From Rhynochetos jubatus (lineage: Eukaryota; Chordata; Aves; Eurypygiformes; Rhynochetidae), in NCBI GenBank assembly GCA_027574665.1, contig CM050673.1:10153420-10217419 (forward strand): DNA of 64,000 nucleotides, given 5' to 3'. The position numbers were made by a program, and so were the translations under genes. Below are positions 48,582-60,999 of this stretch, one piece after another. The notes under the pieces were generated by a model. It was not told the DNA's origin. It saw only the letters and a list, made by a program, of their open reading frames with translations, and made no database searches. Position 1 is the stretch's first letter. Every line of letters begins with the position of its first letter.

Positions 48582-48935
48582 TCCGGAGAACCAGAAAGCC
48601 CACAGCTCCAGGGATAATTGGGATTGCAAAGGCCTGCCAAGAGGAGCACGACACTGCACAGACATGGCTCCTTCCCCTGCTTTCCTAGCCAGAACCCAGG
48701 GGGGGCCGTGGCCGGAAACCGCGGTCGGCAACTTCTAGGGTTAGGGTTAGGGTTAGGGTCCGGAGAACCAGAAAGCCCACAGCTCCAGGGATAATTGGGA
48801 TTGCAAAGGCCTGCCAAGAGGAGCACGACACTGCACAGACATGGCTCCTTCCCCTGCTTTCCTAGCCAGAACCCAGGGGGGGCCATGGCCGGAAACCGCG
48901 GTCGGCAACTTCTAGGGTTAGGGTTGGGGTTAGGG
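47691..48935 (+). repeat. Partial third 714-bp step: 47691-48221 repeated at 48405-48935
   Basis: Three units match at 714 bp, ending in a 'ccatggccgg' unit with a TTGGGG tract (about 48171 and 48885); 'ggagatccag' marks only the left copy. The fourth unit differs. The step straddles the right end of the 4,631-bp duplication, near 48581. Confidence 0.7.
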
Positions 48936-49199
48936 TCCGGAGAACCAGAAAGCCCACAGCTCCAGGGATAATTGGGATTGCAAAGGCCTGCCAAGAGGAG
49001 CACGACACTGCACAGACATGGCTCCTTCCCCAGCTTTCCTAGCCAGAACCCAGGGGGGGCCGTGGCCGGAAACCGCGGTCGGCAACTTCTAGGGTTAGGG
49101 TTAGGGTTAGGGTTAGGGTCCGGAGAACCAGAAAGCCCACAGCTCCAGGGATAATTGGGATTGCAAAGGCCTGCCAAGAGGAGCACGACACTGCACAGA

Positions 49200-52100
49200 C
49201 ATGGCTCCTTCCCCAGCTTTCCTAGCCAGAACCCGGGGGGGGCCGTGGCCGGAAACCGTGGTCGGCAACTTCTACGGTTAGGGTTAGGGTTAGGGTCTGG
49301 AGAACCAGAAGGCCCACAGCTCCAGGGATAATTGGGATTGCAAAGGCCTGCCAAGAGGAGCACGACACTGCACAGACATGGCTCCTTCCCCTGCTTTCCT
49401 AGCCAGAACCCAGGGGGGGCCGTGGCCAGAAACCGCGGTCGGCAACTTCTAGGGTTAGGGTTAGGGTTAGGGTCCGGAGAACCAGAAAGCCCACAGCTCC
49501 AGGGATAATTGGGATTGCAAAGGCCTGCCAAGAGGAGCACGACACTGCATCGACATGGCTCCTTCCCCAGCTTTCCTAGCCAGAACCCAGGGGAGGCCGT
49601 GGCCGGAAACCGCGGTCGGCAACTTCTAGGGTTAGGGTTAGGGTTAGGGTCCGGAGAACCAGAAAGCCCACAGCTCCAGGGATAATTGGGATTGCAAAGG
49701 CCTGCCAAGAGGAGCACGACACTGCACCGACATGGCTCCTTCCCCTGCTTTCCTAGCCAGAACCCCGGGGGGGCCGTGGCCGGAAACCGCGGTCGGCAAC
49801 TTCTAGGGTTAGGGTTAGGGTTAGGGTCCGGAGAACCAGAAAGCCCACAGCTCCAGGGATAATTGGGATTGCAAAGGCCTGCCAAGAGGAGCACGACACT
49901 GCACAGACATGGCTCCTTCCCCAGCTTTCCTAGCAGATCCCGGGGGGGGCCGTGGCCGGAAACCGCGGTCGGCAACTTCTAGGGTTAGGGTTAGGGTTAG
50001 TGTCCGGAGAACCAGAAAGCCCACAGCTCCAGGGATAATTGGGATTGCAAAGGCCTGCCAAGAGGAGCACGACACTGCACAGACATGGCTCCTTCCCCTG
50101 CTTTCCTAGCCAGAACCCAGGGGGGGCCGTGGCCGGAAACCGCGCTCGGCAACTTCTAGGGTTAGGGTTAGGGTTAGGGTCCGGAGAACCAGAAAGCCCA
50201 CAGCTCCAGGGATAATTGGGATTGCAAAGGCCTGCCAAGAGGAGCACGACACTGCACAGACATGGCTCCTTCCCCTGCTTTCCTAGCCAGAACCCAGGGG
50301 GGGCCGTGGCCGGAAACCGCGGTCGGCAACTTCTAGGGTTAGGGTTAGGGTTAGGGTCCGGAGAACCAGAAGGCCCACAGCTCCAGGGATAATTGGGATT
50401 GCAAAGGCCTGCCAAGAGGAGCACGACACTGCACAGACATGGCTCCTTCCCCTGCTTTCCTAGCCAGAACCCAGGGGGGGCCGTGGCCGGAAACCGCGGT
50501 CGGCAACTTCTAGGGTTAGGGTTAGGGTTAGGGTCCGGAGAACCAGAAAGCCCACAGCTCCAGGGATAATTGGGATTGCAAACGCCTGCCAAGAGGAGCA
50601 CGACACTGCACCGACATGGCTCCTTCCCCAGCTTTCCTAGCCAGAACCCGGGGGGGCCGTGGCCGGAAACCGCGGTCGGCAACTTCTAGTGTTAGGGTTA
50701 GGGTCCGGAGAACCAGAAAGCCCACAGCTCCAGGGATAATTGGGATTGCAAAGGCCTGCCAAGAGGAGCACGACACTGCACCGACATGGGTCCTTCCCCA
50801 GCTTTCCTAGCCCGAACCCAGGGGGGGCCGTGGCCGGAAACCGCGGTCGGCAACTTCTAGGGTTAGGGTTAGGGTTAGGGTCCGGAGAACCAGAAAGCCC
50901 ACAGCTCCAGGGATAATTGGGATTGCAAAGGCCTGCCAAGAGGAGCACGACACTGCACAGACATGGCTCCTTCCCCTGCTTTCCTAGCCAGAACCCAGGG
51001 GGGGCCGTGGCCGGAAACCGCGGTCGGCAACTTCTAGGGTTAGGGTTAGGGTTAGGGTCCGGAGAACCAGAAAGCCCACAGCTCCAGGGATAATTGGGAT
51101 TGCAAAGGCCTGCCAAGAGGAGCACGACACTGCACAGACATGGCTCCTTCCCCAGCTTTCCTAGCCAGAACCCGGGGGGGGCCGTGGCCGGAAACCGCGG
51201 TCGGCAACTTCTAGGGTTAGGGTTAGGGTTAGGGTCCGGAGAACCAGAAAGCCCACAGCTCCAGGGATAATTGGGATTGCAAAGGCCTGCCAAGAGGAGC
51301 ACGACACTGCACAGACATGGCTCCTTCCCCAGCTTTCCTAGCCAGAACCCAGGGGGGGCCGTGCCCAGAAACCGCGGTCGGCAACTTCTAGGGTTAGGGT
51401 TAGGGTTAGGGTCCGGAGAACCAGAAAGCCCACAGCTCCAGGGATAATTGGGATTGCAAAGGCCTGCCAAGAGGAGCACGACACTGCACAGACATGGCTC
51501 CTTCCCCTGCTTTCCTAGCCAGAACCCAGGGGGGGCCGTGGCCGGAAACCGCGGTCGGCAACTTCTAGGGTTAGGGTTGGGTTTAGGGTCCGGAGAACCA
51601 GAAAGCCCACAGCTCCAGGGATAATTGGGATTGCAAAGGCCTGCCAAGAGGAGCACGACACTGCACAGACATGGCTCCTTCCCCTGCTTTCCTAGCCAGA
51701 ACCCAGGGGGGGCCGTGGCCGGAAACCGCGGTCGGCAACTTCTAGGGTTAGGGTTAGGGTTAGGGTCCGGAGAACCAGAAAGCCCACAGCTCCAGGGACA
51801 CTTGGGATTGCAAAGGCCTGCCAAGAGGAGCACGACACTGCACCGACATGGCTCCTTCCCCTGCTTTCCTAGCCAGAACCCAGGGGGGGCCGTGGCCGGA
51901 AACCGCGGTCGGCAACTTCTAGGGTTAGGGTTAGGGTTAGGGTCCGGAGAACCAGAAAGCCCACAGCTCCAGGGATAATTGGGATTGCAAAGGCCTGCCA
52001 AGAGGAGCATGACACTGCACCGACATGGCTCCTTCCCCAGCTTTCCTAGCCAGAACCCAGGGGGGGCCGTGGCCGGAAACCGCGGTCGGCAACTTCTAGG

Positions 52101-53600
52101 GTTAGGGTTAGGGTTAGGGTCCGGAGAACCAGAAAGCCCACAGCTCCAGGGATAATTGGGATTGCAAAGGCCTGCCAAGAGGAGCACGACACTGCACAGA
52201 CATGGCTCCTTCCCCAGCTTTCCTAGCCAGAACCCAGGGGGGGCCGTGGCCGGAAACCGCGGTCGGCAACTTCTAGGGTTAGGGTTAGGGTTAGGGTCCG
52301 GAGAACCAGAAAGCCCACAGCTCCAGGGATAATTGGGATTGCAAAGGCCTGCCAAGAGGAGCACGACACTGCACAGACATGGCTCCTTCCCCTGCTTTCC
52401 TAGCCAGAACCCAGGGGGGGCCGTGGCCGGAAACCGCGCTCGGCAACTTCTAGGGTTAGGGTTAGGGTTAGGGTCCGGAGAACCAGAAAGCCCACAGCTC
52501 CAGGGATAATTGGGATTGCAAAGGCCTGCCAAGAGGAGCACGACACTGCACAGACATGGCTCCTTCCCCTGCTTTCCTAGCCAGAACCCAGGGGGGGCCA
52601 TGGCCGGAAACCGCGGTCGGCAACTTCTAGGGTTAGGGTTGGGGTTAGGGTCCGGAGAACCAGAAAGCCCACAGCTCCAGGGATAATTGGGATTGCAAAG
52701 GCCTGCCAAGAGGAGCACGACACTGCACAGACATGGCTCCTTCCCCAGCTTTCCTAGCCAGATCCCGGGGGGGGCCGTGGCCGGAAACCAAGGTCGGCAA
52801 CTTTTAGGGTTAGGGTTAGGGTTAGGGTTAGTGTCCGGAGAACCAGAAAGCCCACAGCTCCAGGGATAATTGGGATTGCAAAGGCCTGCCAAGAGGAGCA
52901 CGACACTGCACCGACATGGCTCCTTCCCCTGCTTTCCTAGACAGAACCCAGGGGGGGCCGTGGCCGGAAACCGCGGTCGGCCACTCCTAGGGTTAGGGTT
53001 AGGGTTAGGGTCCGGAGAACCAGAAAGCCCACAGCTCCAGGGATAATTGGGATTGCAAAGGCCTGCCAAGAGGAGCACGACACTGCACCGACATGGCTCC
53101 TTCCCCAGCTTTCCTAGCCAGAACCCAGGGGGGGCCGTGGCCGGAAACCGCGGTCGGCAACTTCTAGGGTTAGGGTTAGGGTTAGGGTCCGGAGAACCAG
53201 AAAGCCCACAGCTCCAGGGATAATTGGGATTGCAAAGGCCTGCCAAGAGGAGCACGACACTGCACCGACATGGCTCCTTCCCCTGCTTTCCTAGCCAGAA
53301 CCCAGGGGGGGCCGTGGCCGGAAACCGCGGTCGGCAACTTCTAGGGTTAGGGTTAGGGTTAGGGTCCGGAGAACCAGAAAGCCCACAGCTCCAGGGATAA
53401 TTGGGATTGCAAAGGCCTGCCAAGAGGAGCACGACACTGCACAGACATGGCTCCTTCCCCTGCTTTCCTAGCCAGAACCCAGGGGGGGCCGTGGCCGGAA
53501 ACCGCGGTCATCAACTTCTAGGGTTAGGGTTAGGGTTAGGGTTAGGGTCCGGAGAACCAGAAAGCCCACAGCTCCAGGGATAATTGGGATTGCAAAGGCC
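49200..53600 (+). repeat. Zone E: relatively uniform monomers with isolated private variants
   Basis: Mostly plain 177-bp units. Private or rare changes: 'tctacggttag' with 'gtctgg' and 'agaaggccc' (about 49272-49310, seen again only near 63475-63515), 'gaaggccc' (about 50369), 'ctagcagatccc' with a 1-bp deletion (about 49931), a shortened tract beginning 'ctagtgttag' (about 50688), 'tagcccgaaccc' (about 50811), 'gggacacttggg' (about 51794), 'aaccaaggtcgg' with 'cttttaggg' (about 52787-52808) and 'ggtcatcaac' (about 53507). I found no long internal duplication here. Confidence 0.6.
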
Positions 53601-54074
53601 TGCCAAGAGGAGCACGACACTGCACCGACATGGCTCCTTCCCCAGCTTTCCTAACCAGAACCCGGGGGGCGGCCGTGGCCGGAAACCGCGGTCGGCAACT
53701 TCTAGGGTTAGGGTTAGGGTTAGGGTCCGGAGAACCAGAAAGCCCACAGCTCCAGGGATACTTGGGATTGCAAAGGCCTGCCAAGAGGAGCACGACACTG
53801 CACCGACATGGCTCCTTCCCCTGCTTTCCTAGCCAGAACCGGGGGGGGGGCCGTGGCCGGAAACCGCGGTCGGCAACTTGTAGGGTTAGGCTTAGGGTCT
53901 GGAGAACCAGAAAGCCCACAGCTCCAGGGATAATTGGGATTGCAAAGGCCTGCCAAGAGGAGCACGACACTGCACCGACATGGCTCCTTCCCCAGCTTTC
54001 CTAGCCAGAACCCAGGGGAGGCCGTGGCCGGAAAACGCGGTCGGCAACTTCTAGGGTTAGGGTTAGGGTTAGGG

Positions 54075-55500
54075 TCCGGAGAACCAGAAAGCCCACAGCT
54101 CCAGGGATAATTGGGATTGCAAACGCCTGCCAAGAGGAGCACGACACTGCACAGACATGGCTCCTTCCCCTGCTTTCCTAGCCAGAACCCAGGGGGGCCG
54201 TGGCCGGAAACCGCGCTCGGCAACTTCTAGGGTTAGGGTTAGGGTTAGGGTCCGGAGAACCAGAAAGCCCACAGCTCCAGGGATAATTGGGATTGCAAAG
54301 GCCTGCCAAGAGGAGCACGACACTGCACAGACATGGCTCCTTCCCCTGCTTTCCTAGCCAGAACCCAGGGGGGGCCGTGGCCGGAAACCGCGGTCGGCCA
54401 CTTCTAGGGTTAGGGTTAGGGTTAGGGTTAGGGTCCGGAGAACCAGAAAGCCCACAGCTCCAGGGATAATTGGGATTGCAAAGGCCTGCCAAGAGGAGCA
54501 CGACACTGCACCGACATGGCTCCTTCCCCAGCTTTCCTAGCCAGAACCCAGTGGAGGCCGTGGCCAGAAACCGCGGTCGGCAACTTCTAGGGTTAGGGTT
54601 AGGGTTAGGGTCCGGAGAACCAGAAAGCCCACAGCTCCAGGGATAATTGGGATTGCAAAGGCCTGCCAAGAGGAGCACGACACTGCACAGACATGGCTCC
54701 TTCCCCTGCTTTCCTAGCCAGAACCCAGGGGGGGCCGTGGCCGGAAACCGCGGTCGGCAACTTCTAGGGTTAGGGTTAGGGTTAGGGTCCGGAGAACCAG
54801 AAAGCCCACAGCTCCAGGGATAATTGGGATTGCAAAGGCCTGCCAAGAGGAGCACGACACTGCACAGACATGGCTCCTTCCCCTGCTTTCCTAGCCAGAA
54901 CCCAGGGGGGGCCGTGGCCGGAAACCGCGGTTGGCAACTTCTAGGGTTACGGTTGGGGTTAGGGTCCGGAGAACCAGAAAGCCCACAGCTCCAGGGATAA
55001 TTGGGATTGCAAAGGCCTGCCAAGAGGAGCACGACACTGCACAGACATGGCTCCTTCCCCAGCTTTCCTAGCCAGATCCCGGTGGGGCCGTGGCCGGAAA
55101 CCGCGGTCGGCAACTTGTAGGGTTAGGGTTAGGGTTAGGGTTAGGGTCCGGAGAACCAGAAAGCCCACAGCTCCAGGGATAATTGGGATTGCAAAGGCCT
55201 GCCAAGAGGAGCACGACACTGCACAGACATGGCTCCTTCCCCTGCTTTCCTAGCCAGAACCCAGGGGGGGCCGTGGCCGGAAACCGCGGTCGGCAACTTC
55301 TAGGGTTAGGGTTGGGGTTAGGGTCCGGAGAACCAGAAAGCCCACAGCTCCAGGGATAATTGGGATTGCAAAGGCCTGCCAAGAGGAGCACGACACTGCA
55401 CAGACATGGCTCCTTCCCCAGCTTTCCTAGCCAGATCCCGGGGGGGGCCGTGGCCGGAAACCGCGGTTGGCAACTTCTAGGGTTAGGGTTAGGGTTAGGG
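54075..55500 (+). repeat. Eight-unit block, copy 1 of 3 (others 56206-57631 and 58869-60111)
   Basis: Matches 56206-57631 at 2131 bp and 58869 to about 60111 at 4794 bp (4788 after loss of one hexamer). Shared order: a G6 'caggggggccg' unit with 'gcgctcggc', a 'ggccacttc' 183-bp unit, a 'cagtggaggcc' unit, two plain units of which the second carries 'ggttggcaac' and TTACGG-TTGGGG, a 'gatcccggtgggg' unit, and a TTGGGG unit. The 4794-bp match continues leftwards to about 53.7 kb. Confidence 0.8.
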
Positions 55501-56205
55501 TCCGGAGAACCAGAAAGCCCACAGCTCCAGGGATAATTGGGATTGCAAAGGCCTGCCAAGAGGAGCACGACACTGCACCGACATGGCTCCTTCCCCAGCT
55601 TTCCTAGCCAGAACCCGGGGGGGGGCCGTGGCCGAAAACCGCGGTCGGCAACTTCTAGGGTTAGGGTTGGGGTTAGGGTCCGGAGAACCAGAAAGCCCAC
55701 AGCTCCAGGGATACTTGGGATTGCAAAGGCCTGCCAAGAGGAGCACGACACTGCACAGACATGGCTCCTTCCCCAGCGTTCCTAGCCAGAACCCGGGGGG
55801 GGGCCGTGGCCGGAAACCACGGTCGGCAACTTGTAGGGTTAGGCTTAGGGTCTGGAGAACCAGAAAGCCCACAGCTCCAGGGATAATTGGGATTGCAAAG
55901 GCCTGCCAAGAGGAGCACGACACTGCACCGACATGGCTCCTTCCCCAGCTTTCCTAGCCAGAACCCAGGGGAGGCCGTGGCCGGAAACCGCGGTCGGCAA
56001 CTTCTAGGGTTAGGGTTAGGGTTAGGGTCCGGAGAACCAGAAAGCCCACAGCTCCAGGGATAATTGGGATTGCAAAGGCCTGCCAAGAGGAGCACGACAC
56101 TGCACCGACATGGCTCCTTCCCCAGCTTTCCTAGCCAGAACCCGGGGGGGGGCCGTGGCCGGAAACCGCGGTCGGCAACTTCTAGGGTTAGGGTTAGGGT
56201 TAGGG

Positions 56206-57631
56206 TCCGGAGAACCAGAAAGCCCACAGCTCCAGGGATAATTGGGATTGCAAAGGCCTGCCAAGAGGAGCACGACACTGCACAGACATGGCTCCTTCCC
56301 CTGCTTTCCTAGCCAGAACCCAGGGGGGCCGTGGCCGGAAACCGCGCTCGGCAACTTCTAGGGTTAGGGTTAGGGTTAGGGTCCGGAGAACCAGAAAGCC
56401 CACAGCTCCAGGGATAATTGGGATTGCAAAGGCCTGCCAAGAGGAGCACGACACTGCACAGACATGGCTCCTTCCCCAGCTTTCCTAGCCAGAACCCAGG
56501 GGGGGCCGTGGCCGGAAACCGCGGTCGGCCACTTCTAGGGTTAGGGTTAGGGTTAGGGTTAGGGTCCGGAGAACCAGAAAGCCCACAGCTCCAGGGATAA
56601 TTGGGATTGCAAAGGCCTGCCAAGAGGAGCACGACACTGCATCGACATGGCTCCTTCCCCTGCTTTCCTAGCCAGAACCCAGTGGAGGCCGTGGCCGGAA
56701 ACCGCGGTCGGCAACTTCTAGGGTTAGGGTTAGGGTTAGGGTCCGGAGAACCAGAAAGCCCACAGCTCCAGGGATAATTGGGATTGCAAAGGCCTGCCAA
56801 GAGGAGCACGACACTGCACCGACATGGCTCCTTCCCCTGCTTTCCTAGCCAGAACCCAGGGGGGGCCGTGGCCGGAAACCGCGGTCGGCAACTTCTAGGG
56901 TTAGGGTTAGGGTTAGGGTCCGGAGAACCAGAAAGCCCACAGCTCCAGGGATAATTGGGATTGCAAAGGCCTGCCAAGAGGAGCACGACACTGCACCGAC
57001 ATGGCTCCTTCCCCTGCTTTCCTAGCCAGAACCCAGGGGGGGCCGTGGCCGGAAACCGCGGTTGGCAACTTCTAGGGTTACGGTTGGGGTTAGGGTCCGG
57101 AGAACCAGAAAGCCCACAGCTCCAGGGATAATTGGGATTGCAAAGGCCTGCCAAGAGGAGCACGACACTGCACAGACATGGCTCCTTCCCCAGCTTTCCT
57201 AGCCAGATCCCGGTGGGGCCGTGGCCGGAAACCGCGGTCGGCAACTTCTAGGGTTAGGGTTAGGGTTAGGGTTAGGGTCCGGAGAACCAGAAAGCCCACA
57301 GCTCCAGGGATAATTGGGATTGCAAAGGCCTGCCAAGAGGAGCACGACACTGCACAGACATGGCTCCTTCCCCTGCTTTCCTAGCCAGAACCCAGGGGGG
57401 GCCGTGGCCGGAAACCGCGGTCGGCAACTTCTAGGGTTAGGGTTGGGGTTAGGGTCCGGAGAACCAGAAAGCCCACAGCTCCAGGGATAATTGGGATTGC
57501 AAAGGCCTGCCAAGAGGAGCACGACACTGCACAGACATGGCTCCTTCCCCAGCTTTCCTAGCCAGATCCCGGGGGGGGCCGTGGCCGGAAACCGCGGTTG
57601 GCAACTTCTAGGGTTAGGGTTAGGGTTAGGG
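56206..57631 (+). repeat. Eight-unit block, copy 2 of 3
   Basis: Partner of 54075-55500 at 2131 bp. Copy-specific states include 'catcgacatgg' near 56640 and 'caaaggcctgcc' where copies 1 and 3 have 'caaacgcctgcc' (about 54121 and 58915), so copies 1 and 3 are the closer pair at that site. Confidence 0.8.
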
Positions 57632-58868
57632 TCCGGAGAACCAGAAAGCCCACAGCTCCAGGGATAATTGGGATTGCAAAGGCCTGCCAAGAGGAGCACG
57701 ACACTGCACCGACATGGCTCCTTCCCCAGCGTTCCTAGCCAGAACCCGGGGGGGGGCCGTGGCCGGAAACCGCGGTCGGCAACTTGTAGGGTTAGGCTTA
57801 GGGTCTGGAGAACCAGAAAGCCCACAGCTCCAGGGATAATTGGGATTGCAAAGGCCTGCCAAGAGGAGCACGACACTGCACCGACATGGCTCCTTCCCCA
57901 GCTTTCCTAGCCAGAACCCAGGGGAGGCCGTGGCCGGAAACCGCGGTCGGCAACTTCTAGGGTTAGGGTTAGGGTTAGGGTCCGGAGAACCAGAAAGCCC
58001 ACAGCTCCAGGGATAATTGGGATTGCAAAGGCCTGCCAAGAGGAGCACGACACTGCACCGACATGGCTCCTTCCCCAGCTTTCCTAGCCAGAACCCGGGG
58101 GGGGGCCGTGGCCGGAAACCGCGGTCGGCAACTTCTAGGGTTAGGGTTAGGGTTAGGGTTAGGGTCCGGAGAACCAGAAAGCCCACAGCTCCAGGGATAA
58201 TTGGGATTGCAAAGGCCTGCCAAGAGGAGCACGACACTGCACCGACATGGCTCCTTCCCCAGCTTTCCTAGCCAGAACCCAGGGGGGGCCGTGGCCGGAA
58301 ACCGCGGTTGGCAACTTCTAGGGTTAGGGTTAGGGTTAGGGTCCGGAGAACCAGAAAGCCCACAGCTCCAGGGATAATTGGGATTGCAAAGGCCTGCCAA
58401 GAGGAGCACGACACTGCACCGACATGGCTCCTTCCCCAGCTTTCCTAGCCAGAACCCGGGTGGGGGCCGTGGCCGAAAACCGCGGTCGGCAACTTCTAGG
58501 GTTAGGGTTGGGGTTAGGGTCCGGAGAACCAGAAAGCCCACAGCTCCAGGGATACTTGGGATTGCAAAGGCCTGCCAAGAGGAGCACGACACTGCACCGA
58601 CATGGCTCCTTCCCCAGCGTTCCTAGCCAGAACCGGGGGGGGGGCCGTGGCCGGAAACCGCGGTCGGCAACTTGTAGGGTTAGGCTTAGGGTCTGGAGAA
58701 CCAGAAAGCCCACAGCTCCAGGGATAATTGGGATTGCAAAGGCCTGCCAAGAGGAGCACGACACTGCACCGACATGGCTCCTTCCCCAGCTTTCCTAGCC
58801 AGAACCCAGGGGAGGCCGTGGCCGGAAAACGCGGTCGGCAACTTCTAGGGTTAGGGTTAGGGTTAGGG

Positions 58869-60111
58869 TCCGGAGAACCAGAAAGCCCACAGCTCCAGGG
58901 ATAATTGGGATTGCAAACGCCTGCCAAGAGGAGCACGACACTGCACAGACATGGCTCCTTCCCCTGCTTTCCTAGCCAGAACCCAGGGGGGCCGTGGCCG
59001 GAAACCGCGCTCGGCAACTTCTAGGGTTAGGGTTAGGGTTAGGGTCCGGAGAACCAGAAAGCCCACAGCTCCAGGGATAATTGGGATTGCAAAGACCTGC
59101 CAAGAGGAGCACGACACTGCACAGACATGGCTCCTTCCCCAGCTTTCCTAGCCAGAACCCAGGGGGGGCCGTGGCCGGAAACCGCGGTCGGCCACTTCTA
59201 TGGTTAGGGTTAGGGTTAGGGTTAGGGTCCGGAGAACCAGAAAGCCCACAGCTCCAGGGATAATTGGGATTGCAAACGCCTGCCAAGAGGAGCACGACAC
59301 TGCATCGACATGGCTCCTTCCCCTGCTTTCCTAGCCAGAACCCAGTGGAGGCCGTGGCCGGAAACCGCGGTCGGCAACTTCTAGGGTTAGGGTTAGGGTT
59401 AGGGTCCGGAGAACCAGAAAGCCCACAGCTCCAGGGATAATTGGGATTGCAAAGGCCTGCCAAGAGGAGCACGACACTGCACAGACATGGCTCCTTCCCC
59501 TGCTTTCCTAGCCAGAACCCAGGGGGGGCCGTGGCCGGAAACCGCGGTCGGCAACTTCTAGGGTTAGGGTTAGGGTTAGGGTCCGGAGAACCAGAAAGCC
59601 CACAGCTCCAGGGATAATTGGGATTGCAAAGGCCTGCCAAGAGGAGCACGACACTGCACAGACATGGCTCCTTCCCCTGCTTTCCTAGCCATAACCCAGG
59701 GGGGGCCGTGGCCGGAAACCGCGGTTGGCAACTTCTAGGGTTACGGTTGGGGTTAGGGTCCGGAGAACCAGAAAGCCCACAGCTCCAGGGATAATTGGGA
59801 TTGCAAAGGCCTGCCAAGAGGAGCACGACACTGCACAGACATGGCTCCTTCCCCAGCTTTCCTAGCCAGATCCCGGTGGGGCCGTGGCCGGAAACCGCGG
59901 TCGGCAACTTCTAGGGTTAGGGTTAGGGTTAGGGTCCGGAGAACCAGAAAGCCCACAGCTCCAGGGATAATTGGGATTGCAAAGGCCTGCCAAGAGGAGC
60001 ACGACACTGCACAGACATGGCTCCTTCCCCTGCTTTCCTAGCCAGAACCCAGGGGGGGCCGTGGCCGGAAACCGCGGTCGGCAACTTCTAGGGTTAGGGT
60101 TGGGGTTAGGG
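58869..60111 (+). repeat. Eight-unit block, copy 3 of 3 (shortened)
   Basis: Partner of 54075-55500 at 4794 bp. The unit starting at 59759 has one hexamer fewer than its counterparts, and the final 'gatcccgggg' unit is displaced by an extra plain TTGGGG unit (60112-60288). Private changes include 'ctatggttag' near 59198 and 'agccataaccc' near 59690. Confidence 0.78.
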
Positions 60112-60999
60112 TCCGGAGAACCAGAAAGCCCACAGCTCCAGGGATAATTGGGATTGCAAAGGCCTGCCAAGAGGAGCACGACACTGCACAGACATGGCTC
60201 CTTCCCCTGCTTTCCTAGCCAGAACCCAGGGGGGGCCGTGGCCGGAAACCGCGGTCGGCAACTTCTAGGGTTAGGGTTGGGGTTAGGGTCCGGAGAACCA
60301 GAAAGCCCACAGCTCCAGGGATAATTTGGATTGCAAAGGCCTGCCAAGAGGAGCACGACACTGCACAGACATGGCTCCTTCCCCAGCTTTCCTAGCCAGA
60401 TCCCGGGGGGGGCCGTGGCCGGAAACCGCGGTCGGCAACTTCTAGGGTTAGGGTTAGGGTTAGGGTCCGGAGAACCAGAAAGCCCACAGCTCCAGGGATA
60501 ATTGGGATTGCAAACGCCTGCCAAGAGGAGCACGACACTGCACCGACATGGCTCCTTCCCCTGCTTTCCTAGCCAGAACCCAGGGGGGGCCGTGGCCGGA
60601 AACCGCGGTTGGCAACTTCTAGGGTTAGGGTTGGGGTTAGGGTCCGGAGAACCAGAAAGCCCACAGCTCCAGGGATACTTGGGATTGCAAAGGGCTGCCA
60701 AGAGGAGCACGACACTGCACCGACATGGCTCCTTCCCCAGCGTTCCTAGCCAGAACCCGGGGGGGGGCCGTGGCCGGAAACCACGGTCGGCAACTTGTAG
60801 GGTTAGGCTTAGGGTCTGGAGAACCAGAAAGCCCACAGCTCCAGGGATAATTGGGATTGCAAAGGCCTGCCAAGAGGAGCACGACACTGCACCGACATGG
60901 CTCCTTCCCCTGCTTTCCTAGCCAGAACCCAGGGGGGGCCGTGGCCGAAAACCGCGGTCGGCAACTTCTAGGGTTAGGGTTAGGGTTAGGGTCCGGAGA

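Larger units (their letters stand above)
33600..49200 (+). repeat. Zone D: TTACGG-TTGGGG haplotype and large recent duplications
   Basis: This zone is characterised by the linked TTACGG-TTGGGG tract (about 33954, 36622, 38588, 39661, 45005) usually preceded by 'ggttggcaac' and often followed by a 'gatcccggtgggg' unit. Shortened 'gtctgg' units here have TTAGGG rather than TTAGGC (about 34.67, 40.38, 45.72 kb). Much of the zone is made of the blocks listed separately. Confidence 0.65.

Noticed and set aside
45554-49975. 1,473-codon minus-strand frame, and similar frames of 1,454, 1,416, 1,058, 931, 905 and 868 codons elsewhere, as repetitive proteins
   Set aside because: They are the same 59-residue translation of the satellite. 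They overlap further open frames on both strands, start at arbitrary monomers and end where the G-run changes length. They vary at non-coding-type sites, with no sign of codon constraint, splice signals or a domain.
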